In this document: positions 24,866 to 33,512 of the stretch, in pieces
Layout: the number at the start of each line of letters is the position of its first letter
Position numbering within the stretch: the stretch's first letter is position 1
Assembly (NCBI RefSeq): GCF_014145675.1
Contig: NZ_JACGZW010000002.1
Location: 372,001 to 436,000 of the forward strand
DNA length: 64,000 nt
Source of the DNA: Amycolatopsis dendrobii
GTDB lineage: Bacteria; Actinomycetota; Actinomycetes; Mycobacteriales; Pseudonocardiaceae
Direction: 5' to 3'
Translations under genes and position numbers: made by a program
Notes under the pieces: model-generated
Databases searched by the model: none
What the model saw: the letters and a program-made list of their open reading frames with translations, nothing else
Told to the model about the DNA's origin: nothing

Positions 24866-26058
24866 GGCAACTCCACTTCCAGAACAGTCGGTCCACCGGG
24901 CGGGCTCGTGAGCGTGACCGTCCCGTCGAAAGCTTCGGCGCGTTTCCGGATCCCGGCCAGTCCGCTGCCCTGGGATTCGTCCGCACCGCCGCGCCCGTCG
25001 TCGCGGATGCGGATCCGCAGGGTGTCGACGGTGCCGTCGAGCGTAATCGACGCCTGTTCGGCTCCCGAATGCTTGGTCACGTTCGCCAGTGTTTCGGCGA
25101 CGATGAAGTACACCGCCGCCTCGACCGCGGCCGGGCGGCGCGCGGAGCTGCGAACGTCCACAGTGCACGGAACCGCGCACCGGTCGGCGAGTGCGGTGAT
25201 CGCGCCGTCGAGGCCGCGGTCGGTCAGCAGCGGCGGGTGGATGCTCCGCACGACCGTGCGCAATTCGGCGAGCGCTTCGGTCGCCGCGTCCTGTGCCTTG
25301 CTGAGCAGTTCCCTTGCCTTGGCCGGATTTCCTTCGAAAAGCTGGTCGGCGATCCCGAGTTGCAGCACGACCGCGGACAGCCGGGCCTGCGTCCCGTCGT
25401 GCAGATCGCGTTCGAGCCGGCGGAGTTCGGCACCGTGCGCTTCGAGCGCGGCGGCGCGGGTCGCGGTCAGTTCGACGACCCGGTCGGTCAGCGAAGCCCC
25501 GGGCCGCGGGCCGAGAAGCGCCCGCGTCGCCAGCGCTTGCCAGCGAGCAAGCGGCGCGGCCCAAAAGGTGAGCGCGATCATCACGATCCCGCTGAACACG
25601 CAGAGCGCGGCCAGCGGCCACGAGTTCACCACGAACGCCAGCGAACTGGGGATTCCGCCGGGCACCAGCCACCAGAACACGCCGGTGAGGATCTGGCGCA
25701 GCCCGCCGAGCGGCAGGCCGAACGCGAGCACGCCGACGATGAAGCCGAGCACCGCGTGCACCGTGAGCCACGCGAGGTCCCGCAGACTCGCCGGGTCGCG
25801 AATCGGCGAAACGTTGGCGTACGGCTCCGCGATCGGCTCGCCGAGCCTGCGCCCGGCGCGACGGCGTTCGAAGCGCAGCGGGTAGCGGATCAGTTTCAGC
25901 GCCACCGGGAGCGCGGGGATCCCGACGCCGATCAGGCACGTCATGAGCACGACCGCCATGGCGAAAAAGAGCAGCATGGCGAGGAACGAGGTCGCGGCCC
26001 CGACCAGCAAGTAGCGGAGTCCGGACCACCACGAGCGCAGCCAGCCTTTCACCCGCAC
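24853..26058 (-). CDS. Membrane sensor histidine kinase (HisKA_3 type)
   Basis: A 401-residue kinase. The N-terminal ~185 residues hold a four-helix membrane sensor (YLLVGAATSFLAMLLFFAMA; LAWLTVHAVLGFIVGVLAFG; WPLAALCVFSGIVMIALTFW) of the short putative-sensor type found beside exporter genes. The dimerisation/phospho-acceptor helix is RRLERDLHDGTQARL with the modified His. The ATPase domain shows ETLANVTKHS and DDGRGGAD...GSGLAGIRKRAEAF. With no large outer domain, it probably senses a membrane or envelope signal. It is divergent from the ABC exporter with a 143-bp shared promoter region. Confidence 0.93.
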   Translation of the reverse strand: MRVKGWLRSWWSGLRYLLVGAATSFLAMLLFFAMAVVLMTCLIGVGIPALPVALKLIRYPLRFERRRAGRRLGEPIAEPYANVSPIRDPASLRDLAWLTVHAVLGFIVGVLAFGLPLGGLRQILTGVFWWLVPGGIPSSLAFVVNSWPLAALCVFSGIVMIALTFWAAPLARWQALATRALLGPRPGASLTDRVVELTATRAAALEAHGAELRRLERDLHDGTQARLSAVVLQLGIADQLFEGNPAKARELLSKAQDAATEALAELRTVVRSIHPPLLTDRGLDGAITALADRCAVPCTVDVRSSARRPAAVEAAVYFIVAETLANVTKHSGAEQASITLDGTVDTLRIRIRDDGRGGADESQGSGLAGIRKRAEAFDGTVTLTSPPGGPTVLEVELPCGS

Positions 26059-26087
26059 AGTGTCCCATTAGGACTTCCTCACCGGGT

Positions 26088-26107
26088 GTGGTGGTGCCTG
26101 CGCTACC
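26088..26107 (-). promoter_or_regulatory. 20-bp repeated site S2
   Basis: GTGGTGGTGCCTGCGCTACC lies 30 bp upstream of the kinase gene and 95 bp upstream of the divergent ABC ATPase gene. It is 18/20 identical to S1 (24209-24228) and has the same orientation towards a reverse-strand gene. This is a good candidate binding site for the response regulator. Confidence 0.55.
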
Positions 26108-26201
26108 CCCAAGACTCCCGCGCTCGGGATCGTTTTCGCGCACCTGTCGCCATAGCTTCGTTACCGACAGAGAATCTGCTGGTCCGAGGAGCGACACGAA
26201 G

Positions 26202-26942
26202 ATGAACACAGGCGGAACACACGCCCTGAGGCTGGAAGCGGTGCGCAAGATCTACGGCTCCGGCGACGGCGCGGTCACCGCGCTGGACGGCGTGTCGGTC
26301 GGGATCCAGCGAGGCTCGTTCACCGCGGTGATGGGGCCGTCCGGATCCGGAAAGAGCACCTTCCTGCACTGCGCGGCCGGACTGGACAAGCCGAGTTCGG
26401 GCAAGGTGCTGCTCGGCGAAACCGAACTCGGCGGGCTCCGCGAGCGCGCGCTCACCGAATTGCGCCGGACCCGGATCGGGTTCATTTTCCAGGCCTACAA
26501 CCTGCTGCCGTCGCTGAACGTGCTGCAGAACATCACCCTGCCGATGCGGTTGGCTGGCAAGAAGCCGGACGCCCGCTGGCTGCGCGAGATCGTCGACGGC
26601 GTCGGCATCGCGAAGCGGCTGGAGCACCGTCCGGCGGAACTGTCCGGCGGTCAGCAGCAGCGCGTCGCGATCGCCCGCGCGCTGATCACCCGGCCCGAGG
26701 TCGTGCTCGCCGACGAACCGACCGGCGCGCTCGACACCCGTACCGCGCGTCAGGTGCTCGACCTGTTGCGCACCGTAGTCGACCAGATGGGACAGACCGT
26801 GTTGATGGTCACCCACGACCCGGTCGCCGCGTCCGCCGCGCACGGGGTGCTGTTCCTCGCCGACGGCAAGCTCGCCGGCCATCTCCCGCAGCCGACCCCG
26901 GAACGGGTCGCCGAGCGGATGACCCACCTCGGGGAGTGGTGA
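26202..26942 (+). CDS. ABC transporter ATP-binding protein (MacB/LolD type)
   Basis: A 246-residue ATPase; ATG 26202 follows GAGGAGCGACACGAAG. Walker A GPSGSGKSTF, Q-loop FIFQAYNLLPSLNVLQN, signature LSGGQQQRVAI, Walker B VVLADEPTGALD and H-loop VTHDP are complete. The sequence around TGALDTRTA is typical of ATPases that pair with FtsX-like permeases for export or mechanotransmission. Its stop overlaps the permease start. Control by the divergent two-component system is likely, as in antimicrobial-peptide-responsive modules. Confidence 0.94.
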   Translation: MNTGGTHALRLEAVRKIYGSGDGAVTALDGVSVGIQRGSFTAVMGPSGSGKSTFLHCAAGLDKPSSGKVLLGETELGGLRERALTELRRTRIGFIFQAYNLLPSLNVLQNITLPMRLAGKKPDARWLREIVDGVGIAKRLEHRPAELSGGQQQRVAIARALITRPEVVLADEPTGALDTRTARQVLDLLRTVVDQMGQTVLMVTHDPVAASAAHGVLFLADGKLAGHLPQPTPERVAERMTHLGEW

Positions 26943-29518
26943 CCGCCATGTGGTCGTTGGCTTGGCAGACGACGAAGACCCGGCTGAGCGGGTTCGTCGG
27001 CGCGTTCATCGCGATCCTCTGCGGCACCGCGCTCGTCGCGGGCTGCGGCATTCTCATGGAATCCGGTCTTCGCGCCGGAGTCCCGACCCAGCGTTACGCC
27101 GAAGCGGCGGTGGTGGTCGGCGGGGTGCAGACCACGAAGCCCCCTGGCGCGGATTTCGGCGAGTCCGAGCAGGTCACCGAACAGACCACGGTGCCCGAAA
27201 CGCTGATCAAGCGGATCGCCGACGTGCCCGGGGTGCGGCAGGCAGTACCGGAGCAGGACTTCCCGGCGAACGTCGTGACGTCCAGCGGCCAGGTGCTCAC
27301 CGGCCCGAACGGCACCCAGTCGCGCGGACACAACTGGGACGCGGCCGTGCTGGCCCCGTTCTCTCTGCGCGAAGGCCATGCGCCGGAAGCAGCGAACGAG
27401 GTCGTTTTCGACGCGGAACTGGCGGCCCGCAGCGGAGTTTCGGTCGGCAGCACGGTGCGGATTTCGACTCGCTCCACGCCGATGGAGTTCCGCGTCACCG
27501 GCATCGCCACGCCCAAATCCGGCACCGGGCTGACCCGGCAGTCGGCCCTGTTCTTCTCCGCCGCACGCGCCGCTGATCTCTCCGGCAAGCCCGGCCAGGT
27601 CCACGCGGTCGGCGTGCTCGCCGCCCCCGGAGTGTCGACGGGCGAGCTGGAAGACCGGATCAGCGCGGCAGTCAGCGGCGAACCGGTCACGGTGACCACC
27701 GGGATGAGCCGCAGCACCGTCGAATTCCTCGACGTGAGCCAAACCCGGGTGCTGCTGTTCGCCCTCGCGGGTTCGTTCGGCGGGTTCGCGATCCTGGTCG
27801 CGGTGTTCGTCGTCTCGAGCACGCTGGCGTTGGTGATCAACCAGCGACGGCGGGAATTCGCGCTGCTGCGGGCGATCGCGGCCACGCCGAAGCAGATCCG
27901 CAAGCTGATCAGCGCCGAAACCATGCTGGTCGCGACCCTCGCCGGAGTGCTCGGCGCGGGGCTGGGCGTGGCGGTCGGCTACGGATTGCGCAACGCGTTC
28001 GCCGGGATCGGCGTGATTCCGCCCGACTTCGGTCTCGCGGTCGGCCCGCTGCCGCTCGTCGTCGCGTTCCTGCTCGGCTTGGGCGCGGCGCGGCTGGCCG
28101 CGTGGTCGGCGGCCCGGCGTCCGGCGTCGATCCGCCCGATCGAGGCACTTGGCGAGGCGGCCGTCGAACGCCGCGAACTGGGCCGGACCCGGGTCCTCAT
28201 CGGCTGGCTGCTGGTGGTGCTCGGCTTCGGCGGTTCGACCGTCCCGATGTACGTGACCGGCGACGGTGCGCTCGCGGCCTCCTCGATGTCCGCGCTGGTG
28301 GTCGTGATCGGGCTCTCCGTGCTCGGGCCGAAGGTGGTCGCCTTCATGACCCGGATCATCGCCCCGGTGCTGTCCGGTGTCTCGCGGATCAGCGGCTACC
28401 TGGCCGCCGCGAACAACCAGGCCAACGCCCGGCGGCTCGCCTCGGCGGTCACCCCGGTGATGCTCGCGGTCTCGTTCGCGATCTCGATGTTCTACAGCCA
28501 GACGTCGGCCGCCGCGGCCAAGCAGGAGCAGGCCGTCCGGTCGACCACCGCGGACCACGTCCTGACGAGCACCACCGGTGCGCTCTCCCCGGAGGTCGCC
28601 GCGGCGGCGCGGGCGCTCCCCGGAGTCGCGGCCGCCACTTCGGTGATCCGCACCGATGTCGTCACCACGGTCCCGGAGGAGAAACGGCTGCGCGTGATGA
28701 AGTACCCAGCGCAGGGATTGGACGGCGACCAGGTCCGCGGTGTGCTCGACCTCGGCGTCGTGTCCGGGAACCTGGCCGACCTGCGCGGCGACACCGTCGC
28801 GATGAGCAAGGGCGAAGCCGATTGGTACGACAAGAAAATCGGCGACGAGGTCGACTTCTGGTTCGCGGACGGACGGCCGGCCAAGGTGAAACTGGTCGCG
28901 GTCTACACGCACAACCAGGCTTTCGGCGAATATGTACTGCCCGCCGGCCTCGCCCGCGCGCACACCGGCGACCGGATGGACAATTCCGTTCTGGTGCGCC
29001 AAGACCCGAACGCTGATCCCGCTGCGATGACCGCCGCGTTGCGCAGTCTCAGCGCCCGCTACCCAGGTCTCACCGTGACACCAGGCTCCACCGTTTCCGC
29101 GGTGGAAAGCGCTTCAGGACAACAACAGTTCTACCTGAACCTCGTCGCCGTCGGCGTGATCCTTGGCTACGTAGTGATCTCGGTGGCCAACACGCTGGTG
29201 ATGACCACAGCGCAGCGCTCCCGTGAATTCGCCCTGCTGCGATTGATCGGCACCACGCGCGGCCAAGTCGTGCGAATGATGCGCCTGGAAGCGTTGACGA
29301 CCGCCGGTGTCGCGGCATTGCTCGGCACAGTAGTGGCAGCAATTCCGTTGGTACTGCTCAACCTTGCCCTGCGCGATACCCCGCTGCCGTCCGGAACCCC
29401 CGCGGTATTCGGCGGAATCATCGCCGGAGCCTTCTTGCTCAGCCTGGTCTCGCTCGGTCTGTCCACTCGGGTCACCCTGCACGCCAAGCCCATCGACGCC
29501 ATTGGCCTCCGCGAGTAA
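26939..29518 (+). CDS. FtsX-like ABC permease, duplicated
   Basis: An 859-residue membrane protein starting at GTG 26939, overlapping the ATPase stop (GTGA); ATG 26948 is an alternative. It has an N-terminal helix (GFVGAFIAILCGTALVAGCG), a large extracytoplasmic MacB-like domain, then a three-helix FtsX core (~270-400, FALLRAIAATPKQIRKLISA), a second helix and outer domain, and a second FtsX core near 720-850 (FALLRLIGTTRGQVVRMMRL). The two cores make a complete permease in one chain. Such proteins export or extract lipids, lipoproteins or antimicrobial peptides. The cargo is unknown. Confidence 0.92.
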   Translation: MTAMWSLAWQTTKTRLSGFVGAFIAILCGTALVAGCGILMESGLRAGVPTQRYAEAAVVVGGVQTTKPPGADFGESEQVTEQTTVPETLIKRIADVPGVRQAVPEQDFPANVVTSSGQVLTGPNGTQSRGHNWDAAVLAPFSLREGHAPEAANEVVFDAELAARSGVSVGSTVRISTRSTPMEFRVTGIATPKSGTGLTRQSALFFSAARAADLSGKPGQVHAVGVLAAPGVSTGELEDRISAAVSGEPVTVTTGMSRSTVEFLDVSQTRVLLFALAGSFGGFAILVAVFVVSSTLALVINQRRREFALLRAIAATPKQIRKLISAETMLVATLAGVLGAGLGVAVGYGLRNAFAGIGVIPPDFGLAVGPLPLVVAFLLGLGAARLAAWSAARRPASIRPIEALGEAAVERRELGRTRVLIGWLLVVLGFGGSTVPMYVTGDGALAASSMSALVVVIGLSVLGPKVVAFMTRIIAPVLSGVSRISGYLAAANNQANARRLASAVTPVMLAVSFAISMFYSQTSAAAAKQEQAVRSTTADHVLTSTTGALSPEVAAAARALPGVAAATSVIRTDVVTTVPEEKRLRVMKYPAQGLDGDQVRGVLDLGVVSGNLADLRGDTVAMSKGEADWYDKKIGDEVDFWFADGRPAKVKLVAVYTHNQAFGEYVLPAGLARAHTGDRMDNSVLVRQDPNADPAAMTAALRSLSARYPGLTVTPGSTVSAVESASGQQQFYLNLVAVGVILGYVVISVANTLVMTTAQRSREFALLRLIGTTRGQVVRMMRLEALTTAGVAALLGTVVAAIPLVLLNLALRDTPLPSGTPAVFGGIIAGAFLLSLVSLGLSTRVTLHAKPIDAIGLRE

Positions 29519-29529
29519 AAGGAAGAACA

Positions 29530-31095
29530 ATGCGCACCTCACTGAAGCGACTTTCAGTGGCAGCCCTCACCGCGGCGGGCCTGCTCCTGCCCGCCGCGGC
29601 GGACGCCTCGCCCTCTCGTTTCCTGGACCAAACCACAATTCCCGATCTGCAGCGCGCCATGGACCACCGGCAACTGACGTCGGAACAACTCACTCGCGGC
29701 TACCTGCGCCGGATCGAAGAGCTGAACCCCGAACTGCACGCCGTCGTGCAAACCAATCCAGACGCCCTGTCGGCCGCCAAGGAAAGCGACACCCGCCGCC
29801 GAACCCGCTCCTCCCGCAGCGCCCTGGAAGGAATCCCAGTACTGCTGAAGGAAAACACCGACACCGCGGACCGGCAAACCACCACCGCGGGCTCGACCGC
29901 CATGCTCGGCTCACGGCCAGCGAAAGACGCGTTCCTGGTCCAACGCCTGCGCGCCGCCGGTGCGGTCGTGCTAGGCAAAGCGAACCTGTCGGAATGGTCG
30001 AACTTCCGCTCAGGCGGCCAAATCCCGGGTTGGAGCGGTATCGCGGGCCAGACCCGCAACCCCTACGCACTGGACCGCAGCCCATGCGGTTCGTCCAGCG
30101 GTTCGGCAGTAGCCGCGGCAGCCGGCCTCGCAACGGTCGCCATCGGCACCGAAACCGACGGTTCGATCGTGTGTCCAGCGGCCTCGACCTCGACCGTCGG
30201 CGTGAAAACCAGCCTTGGCGTCGTGAGCCGCACCGGCGTCGTGCCGATCACCGCCCAGCACGACACCCCCGGGCCGATCGCACGCAACGTCACCGACGCC
30301 GCACTAACCCTCTCCGTACTAGCCGGTGCCGACCCAGCAGACCCCGCCTCCGTAGCCGCCGCTTCGACAATCCCGAAAGACTTCCGACTGGACCGCGACG
30401 CCCTGCGCGGCAAGCGAATCGGCATCTGGCGAAAGGGCCACACCGGCATCGACCAACAAGCCGACCGGATCTTCGAGTCCACAGTGCACACTCTGCGCTC
30501 ACTGGGCGCCACGGTCGTCGACGGGGCAGACGTCGAAGACATCTCCTGGTCAGTCAAACCGGATCTGCTCCCCGCATTGCTGACCGAGTTCAAACACGAC
30601 CTGAACGCCTACCTCGCCGCGACCCCCGGCAACCACCCGCGGAACCTGTCCGAACTGATCGCCTACAACGATCAGCACCGCGACGTCGAGATGCCGCTGT
30701 TCGACCAAAGCTTGCTGATCGACTCGAACAAGGCCGACAGCAACCTGAACGACCAGGCCTACCGCCGCCACCGCGCCACCGCGACGGGCATCGCGCAACG
30801 ATCGATCGACGACGTACTGGCCTCAAAAGGCCTCGACGCAATCGTCACCCTGAGCGACTTGCCCGCCTCACCGCTGGACCGCCCAGGCGACCCGCGGTTC
30901 CTGAGCAGCACCCGCAACACGTCCGTCGCCGGATACCCGAACATCACCGTGCCAGCCGGGTTCGTCGGCCCGCTGCCAGTCGGGATCTCGTTCCTGGGCA
31001 CGAAATACCACGACGCGCAGTTGCTCAACTTCGCCTACGCGTACGAGCAGGCGTCGCACGCGCGGCAGGCACCCCGGTACCTGCCCGCTGCGTAA
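29530..31095 (+). CDS. Secreted amidase (amidase signature family)
   Basis: A 521-residue enzyme 11 bp after the permease, with GGAAG before ATG 29530. The signal peptide runs to about residue 27 (LSVAALTAAGLLLPAAADAS). The amidase signature follows: LEGIPVLLKENTDTAD with the catalytic lysine, then PCGSSSGSAVAAAAGLATVA and IGTETDGSIVCPA with the Ser-cis-Ser pair. The length is normal for the family. It hydrolyses a carboxamide outside the cytoplasm; the substrate is not evident. It may be cotranscribed with the exporter. Wobble positions use somewhat more A/T than in upstream genes. Confidence 0.9.
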   Translation: MRTSLKRLSVAALTAAGLLLPAAADASPSRFLDQTTIPDLQRAMDHRQLTSEQLTRGYLRRIEELNPELHAVVQTNPDALSAAKESDTRRRTRSSRSALEGIPVLLKENTDTADRQTTTAGSTAMLGSRPAKDAFLVQRLRAAGAVVLGKANLSEWSNFRSGGQIPGWSGIAGQTRNPYALDRSPCGSSSGSAVAAAAGLATVAIGTETDGSIVCPAASTSTVGVKTSLGVVSRTGVVPITAQHDTPGPIARNVTDAALTLSVLAGADPADPASVAAASTIPKDFRLDRDALRGKRIGIWRKGHTGIDQQADRIFESTVHTLRSLGATVVDGADVEDISWSVKPDLLPALLTEFKHDLNAYLAATPGNHPRNLSELIAYNDQHRDVEMPLFDQSLLIDSNKADSNLNDQAYRRHRATATGIAQRSIDDVLASKGLDAIVTLSDLPASPLDRPGDPRFLSSTRNTSVAGYPNITVPAGFVGPLPVGISFLGTKYHDAQLLNFAYAYEQASHARQAPRYLPAA

Positions 31096-31687
31096 GCGTG
31101 CGGGCGTGAACGCGGGACGGGCCTCTCGGCTCCCGCTCGCACCTGCAGGACGGCGCCCGTCGGCTAGGGGAGCTTCGCGCGCCGTCGCCGTTGAGCCCGG
31201 CAGGGGTTTCCGCCTCCGACGAACGGCCTGGCGTGCAGGGACGTCAGCAGGAAGCCGCCCGGTGCGCCACGTCGGCTGGTTCTCCGCATCGCCCTGCCGA
31301 GCGCCGCGCCGGGAACCTGCGCGCGCCCCGGAGAAGCCGGATCGCCCTGCCGAGCGCTGCTGCCGGGAACCCGCCGCGCGCCGTGCCCCGGAGAAGCCGT
31401 ATCGAGGCCGCCCCCGAGAACCCGCCACGCCCCCCGGGAAGTAACCGCCTCAAGGCCGTCCGAACCACCCCGGCGCCCGCCGGATGTCCCACTGATCGGG
31501 AGCAACCCGCACAATCCGGCCGCTGCCGCCAAACGGCCCAGCGTCCAGGCAAAACACCCCCGCGCCGTTAGCATTCCGTGACCAAGTCCAAACTAGGCGT
31601 ATCAAGCGCGTCAGTTTCTACCTAAGTCACCGGATTAATCGGGCAAACTCACTCATTCGGCTTAACAACTTCGCTATCTTGGTCCCC
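31096..31687. other. 592-bp gap without a convincing gene
   Basis: The first ~480 bp are extremely GC-rich and open in several frames, but the predicted proteins are only A/R/P/G low-complexity and match nothing I recognise. It contains an imperfect tandem repeat (31288-31441). The last ~110 bp (about 31575-31687) are clearly more A/T-rich, with TATCTT at 31672-31677 just before the protease gene, and probably hold its promoter. Confidence 0.6.
31288..31441 (+). repeat. Degenerate tandem repeat, about 2.7 units of 53-60 bp
   Basis: Unit 1 (31288-31340) and unit 2 (31341-31400) both begin ATCGCCCTGCCGAGCGC, contain GCCGGGAACC and end CCCCGGAGAAGCCG. A third, shorter and more diverged unit starts at 31401. 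The unit lengths (53 and 60) differ by 7, which is not a multiple of 3, arguing against a coding repeat. Confidence 0.7.
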
Positions 31688-32611
31688 GTGGTGCACGCAA
31701 AGTCACGTTCCGCTCAGTGGGCGAGCCTTCGGCTGGGCGCCGTGGCGGCCGCCACGGTCCTGGGGGCCGGGCTGGCCGGGGCCTACGTCGGCCTGCACCG
31801 GACGGCGGAGGCTGAGACTGCCAAGCCGGTGTCGAACGTCGCGGTCGCGCGCAGCGCCGGCGGCAACGCGGGCAACGCCAGCAGCACAGTCAGCGGTGGG
31901 ACCGGCAACGTCGGCGGTGCCAGCAGCAAGGCGCAGCCGCCCGCGCTGCCCGACCACCCTACCCCGTTCAGCGTCAAACTGTCCTCAAAGGACATTCCGG
32001 AGAAGGGCGGCGGCGTCCGTACCGGCGGGTGCAGCGGTTCGCTGATCGCCCCGCAATGGATCGTCACCGCGGGCCACTGCTTCCACGACCTCGACGGCAC
32101 GCGCGTCAGCGGCAAACCCGACTACACGATGACCGCCGCGATCGGGAAGCTCACCGACTCCGATCCGCGCGGGCACGTGCTGAAGGTCGTGGACACGCGC
32201 CAGTCCGCGGTCAACGACCTCGCGCTCGCCAAACTGTCCGAGCCGGTCACCGACATCGAACCGCTCGCGCTGCCGGACGGTCCGCCGGATCCCGGTCAGC
32301 ACACGACCTTCGTCGGCTGGGGATCGCTGTCCTCGAAGGTCATCGTGCAGACCGACCACATCAAACGCGGCGACTTCCAGGTCGACGAGGTGCGCAAGAA
32401 CGAGATCACCCTTGAACCGCTGAAGAAGCGCACCGTCGAGAACAGCCCGTGCCCGGACGACTCGGGTTCGCCGTTCTTCGTGCCGGTGAAGGGCAAGAAC
32501 ACGCTGATCGCGGTCGAGAATTTCGGCCCGGACTGTCCGCAGCCCGGCATCGAAACCGCGGCGCGCGTGGACCAGCTCGTCTCGTGGATCCGGGGCGAAA
32601 TCGGCACGTGA
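31688..32611 (+). CDS. Secreted or anchored trypsin-like serine protease
   Basis: About 307 residues from GTG 31688 (GTG 31691 is equally possible; no clear ribosome site). A single N-terminal helix (SLRLGAVAAATVLGAGLAGA) is a signal or anchor, followed by a ~60-residue G/S/N-rich linker. The protease domain has the histidine loop LIAPQWIVTAGHCF, Asp in VNDLALAKLSEP, and the serine loop CPDDSGSPFFVP in place of the usual GDSGGP. The chymotrypsin disulfide GGCSG...GHC is present. The target protein is unknown. The gene ends inside palindrome copy 3. Confidence 0.88.
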   Translation: MVHAKSRSAQWASLRLGAVAAATVLGAGLAGAYVGLHRTAEAETAKPVSNVAVARSAGGNAGNASSTVSGGTGNVGGASSKAQPPALPDHPTPFSVKLSSKDIPEKGGGVRTGGCSGSLIAPQWIVTAGHCFHDLDGTRVSGKPDYTMTAAIGKLTDSDPRGHVLKVVDTRQSAVNDLALAKLSEPVTDIEPLALPDGPPDPGQHTTFVGWGSLSSKVIVQTDHIKRGDFQVDEVRKNEITLEPLKKRTVENSPCPDDSGSPFFVPVKGKNTLIAVENFGPDCPQPGIETAARVDQLVSWIRGEIGT

Positions 32612-32648
32612 GCGGCGATGCCGGTGAGAACCGGCATAAACGCGCACG
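32607..32648. terminator. 42-bp two-tier palindrome, copy 3 (bidirectional terminator)
   Basis: CGTGAGCG / CGCGCACG outer arms (one mismatch) and inner stem ATGCCGGT-GAGA-ACCGGCAT. The protease TGA (32609-32611) is in the left arm. The convergent IclR gene ends 4 bp beyond the right arm. Confidence 0.78.
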
Positions 32649-32651
32649 ACC

Positions 32652-33392
32652 TCAGCGGGGCAGCAACGCCGCCAATTCCCTTGCCGCAGCACGCAAAGCA
32701 GGCACGAACTCCTCTAGCTGCGCAACGCTCAGCCGGTAAGCCGGTGCCGCGGTGGACAGGGCGGCGATCGCGGTCCCGTCCGGTGTCCGGATCGGAACGC
32801 CGACCGCGCGGATGCCTTCCTCGTGCTCCTCGTCGGCGATCGCGAAACCGCGTTCGCGCACTGCCGCGATCTCCGCCGCGAACGCCTCGCGCGCGGTGAT
32901 CGTGCGCGGGCCCAGCGCGGGCAGTTCAAGCGAAGCGACCAGCTCATCCCGGTTGGGCGCGAACGCGACCAGGCATTTGCCCATCGACGTGCAGTGCAAC
33001 GGCCCGCGCGCGCCCGGTTCGCCGCGGATCTGCAGCCGCTGCGACCCCTGCACCGAGTGCACGTAAACCTGGTTGTGCCCGTCCAGCACGGCCAGCAGCG
33101 TCGGCTCGCCGGTCTCCGCGGACAGCTTCTGCATCACCGGCAGCGCGACGCCGGCGAATCCGCGCGCCTGTGACACCGACTGGCCCAGTTCGAACAGCCG
33201 CAGCCCCAGCGAATACCGCTTCGACACCGGGTCATTGCGCGCGAATCCCTCGCTCTGCAAGGAACTGAGCAGCCGATGCGTGGTGCTCACCGGATACCCG
33301 GCGGCGCGCGCGAGCTCGGACAGCGGCACGCCCTCGGGGTAGCCGCCGAGCAGGGACAGCACCCGTAAAGCCTTGCCGACCATGTCCGCCAT
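32652..33392 (-). CDS. IclR-family transcriptional regulator
   Basis: A 246-residue protein starting MADMVGKALRVLSLLGGYPE. The N-terminal winged helix (PLSELARAAGYPVSTTHRLL) is followed by the IclR ligand-binding domain (SLGLRLFELGQ, SMGKCLVAFAP, GFAIADEEHEEGIRAVGVPI). Such regulators repress or activate catabolic operons in response to small organic acids. It is divergent from the MFS/dehydrogenase operon and an 8-bp-arm dyad lies between them (33453-33475), its likely binding site. Confidence 0.93.
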   Translation of the reverse strand: MADMVGKALRVLSLLGGYPEGVPLSELARAAGYPVSTTHRLLSSLQSEGFARNDPVSKRYSLGLRLFELGQSVSQARGFAGVALPVMQKLSAETGEPTLLAVLDGHNQVYVHSVQGSQRLQIRGEPGARGPLHCTSMGKCLVAFAPNRDELVASLELPALGPRTITAREAFAAEIAAVRERGFAIADEEHEEGIRAVGVPIRTPDGTAIAALSTAAPAYRLSVAQLEEFVPALRAAARELAALLPR

Positions 33393-33452
33393 CGGACCCC
33401 CTTGACGTCCCGCGCGCGGCGACGCACACTGCCTCTCACCGCATTGCGGAAT

Positions 33453-33475
33453 AGCTTTCCAGATTACGGAAAGCT
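33453..33475. promoter_or_regulatory. Candidate IclR operator
   Basis: AGCTTTCC (33453-33460) and GGAAAGCT (33468-33475) are perfect inverted copies around 7 bp. They lie in the 120-bp gap between the divergent regulator and transporter genes, 60 bp from the regulator start and 37 bp from the transporter start. Confidence 0.65.
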
Positions 33476-33512
33476 CGTCAAGGACTTGGGTCAGCGGCGA
33501 CAGGAGTACCGA

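Noticed and set aside
31106..31574. Possible proteins on both strands after the amidase gene
   Set aside because: Low-complexity A/R/P/G sequence, no ribosome site, no recognised motif, and an out-of-frame tandem repeat inside.
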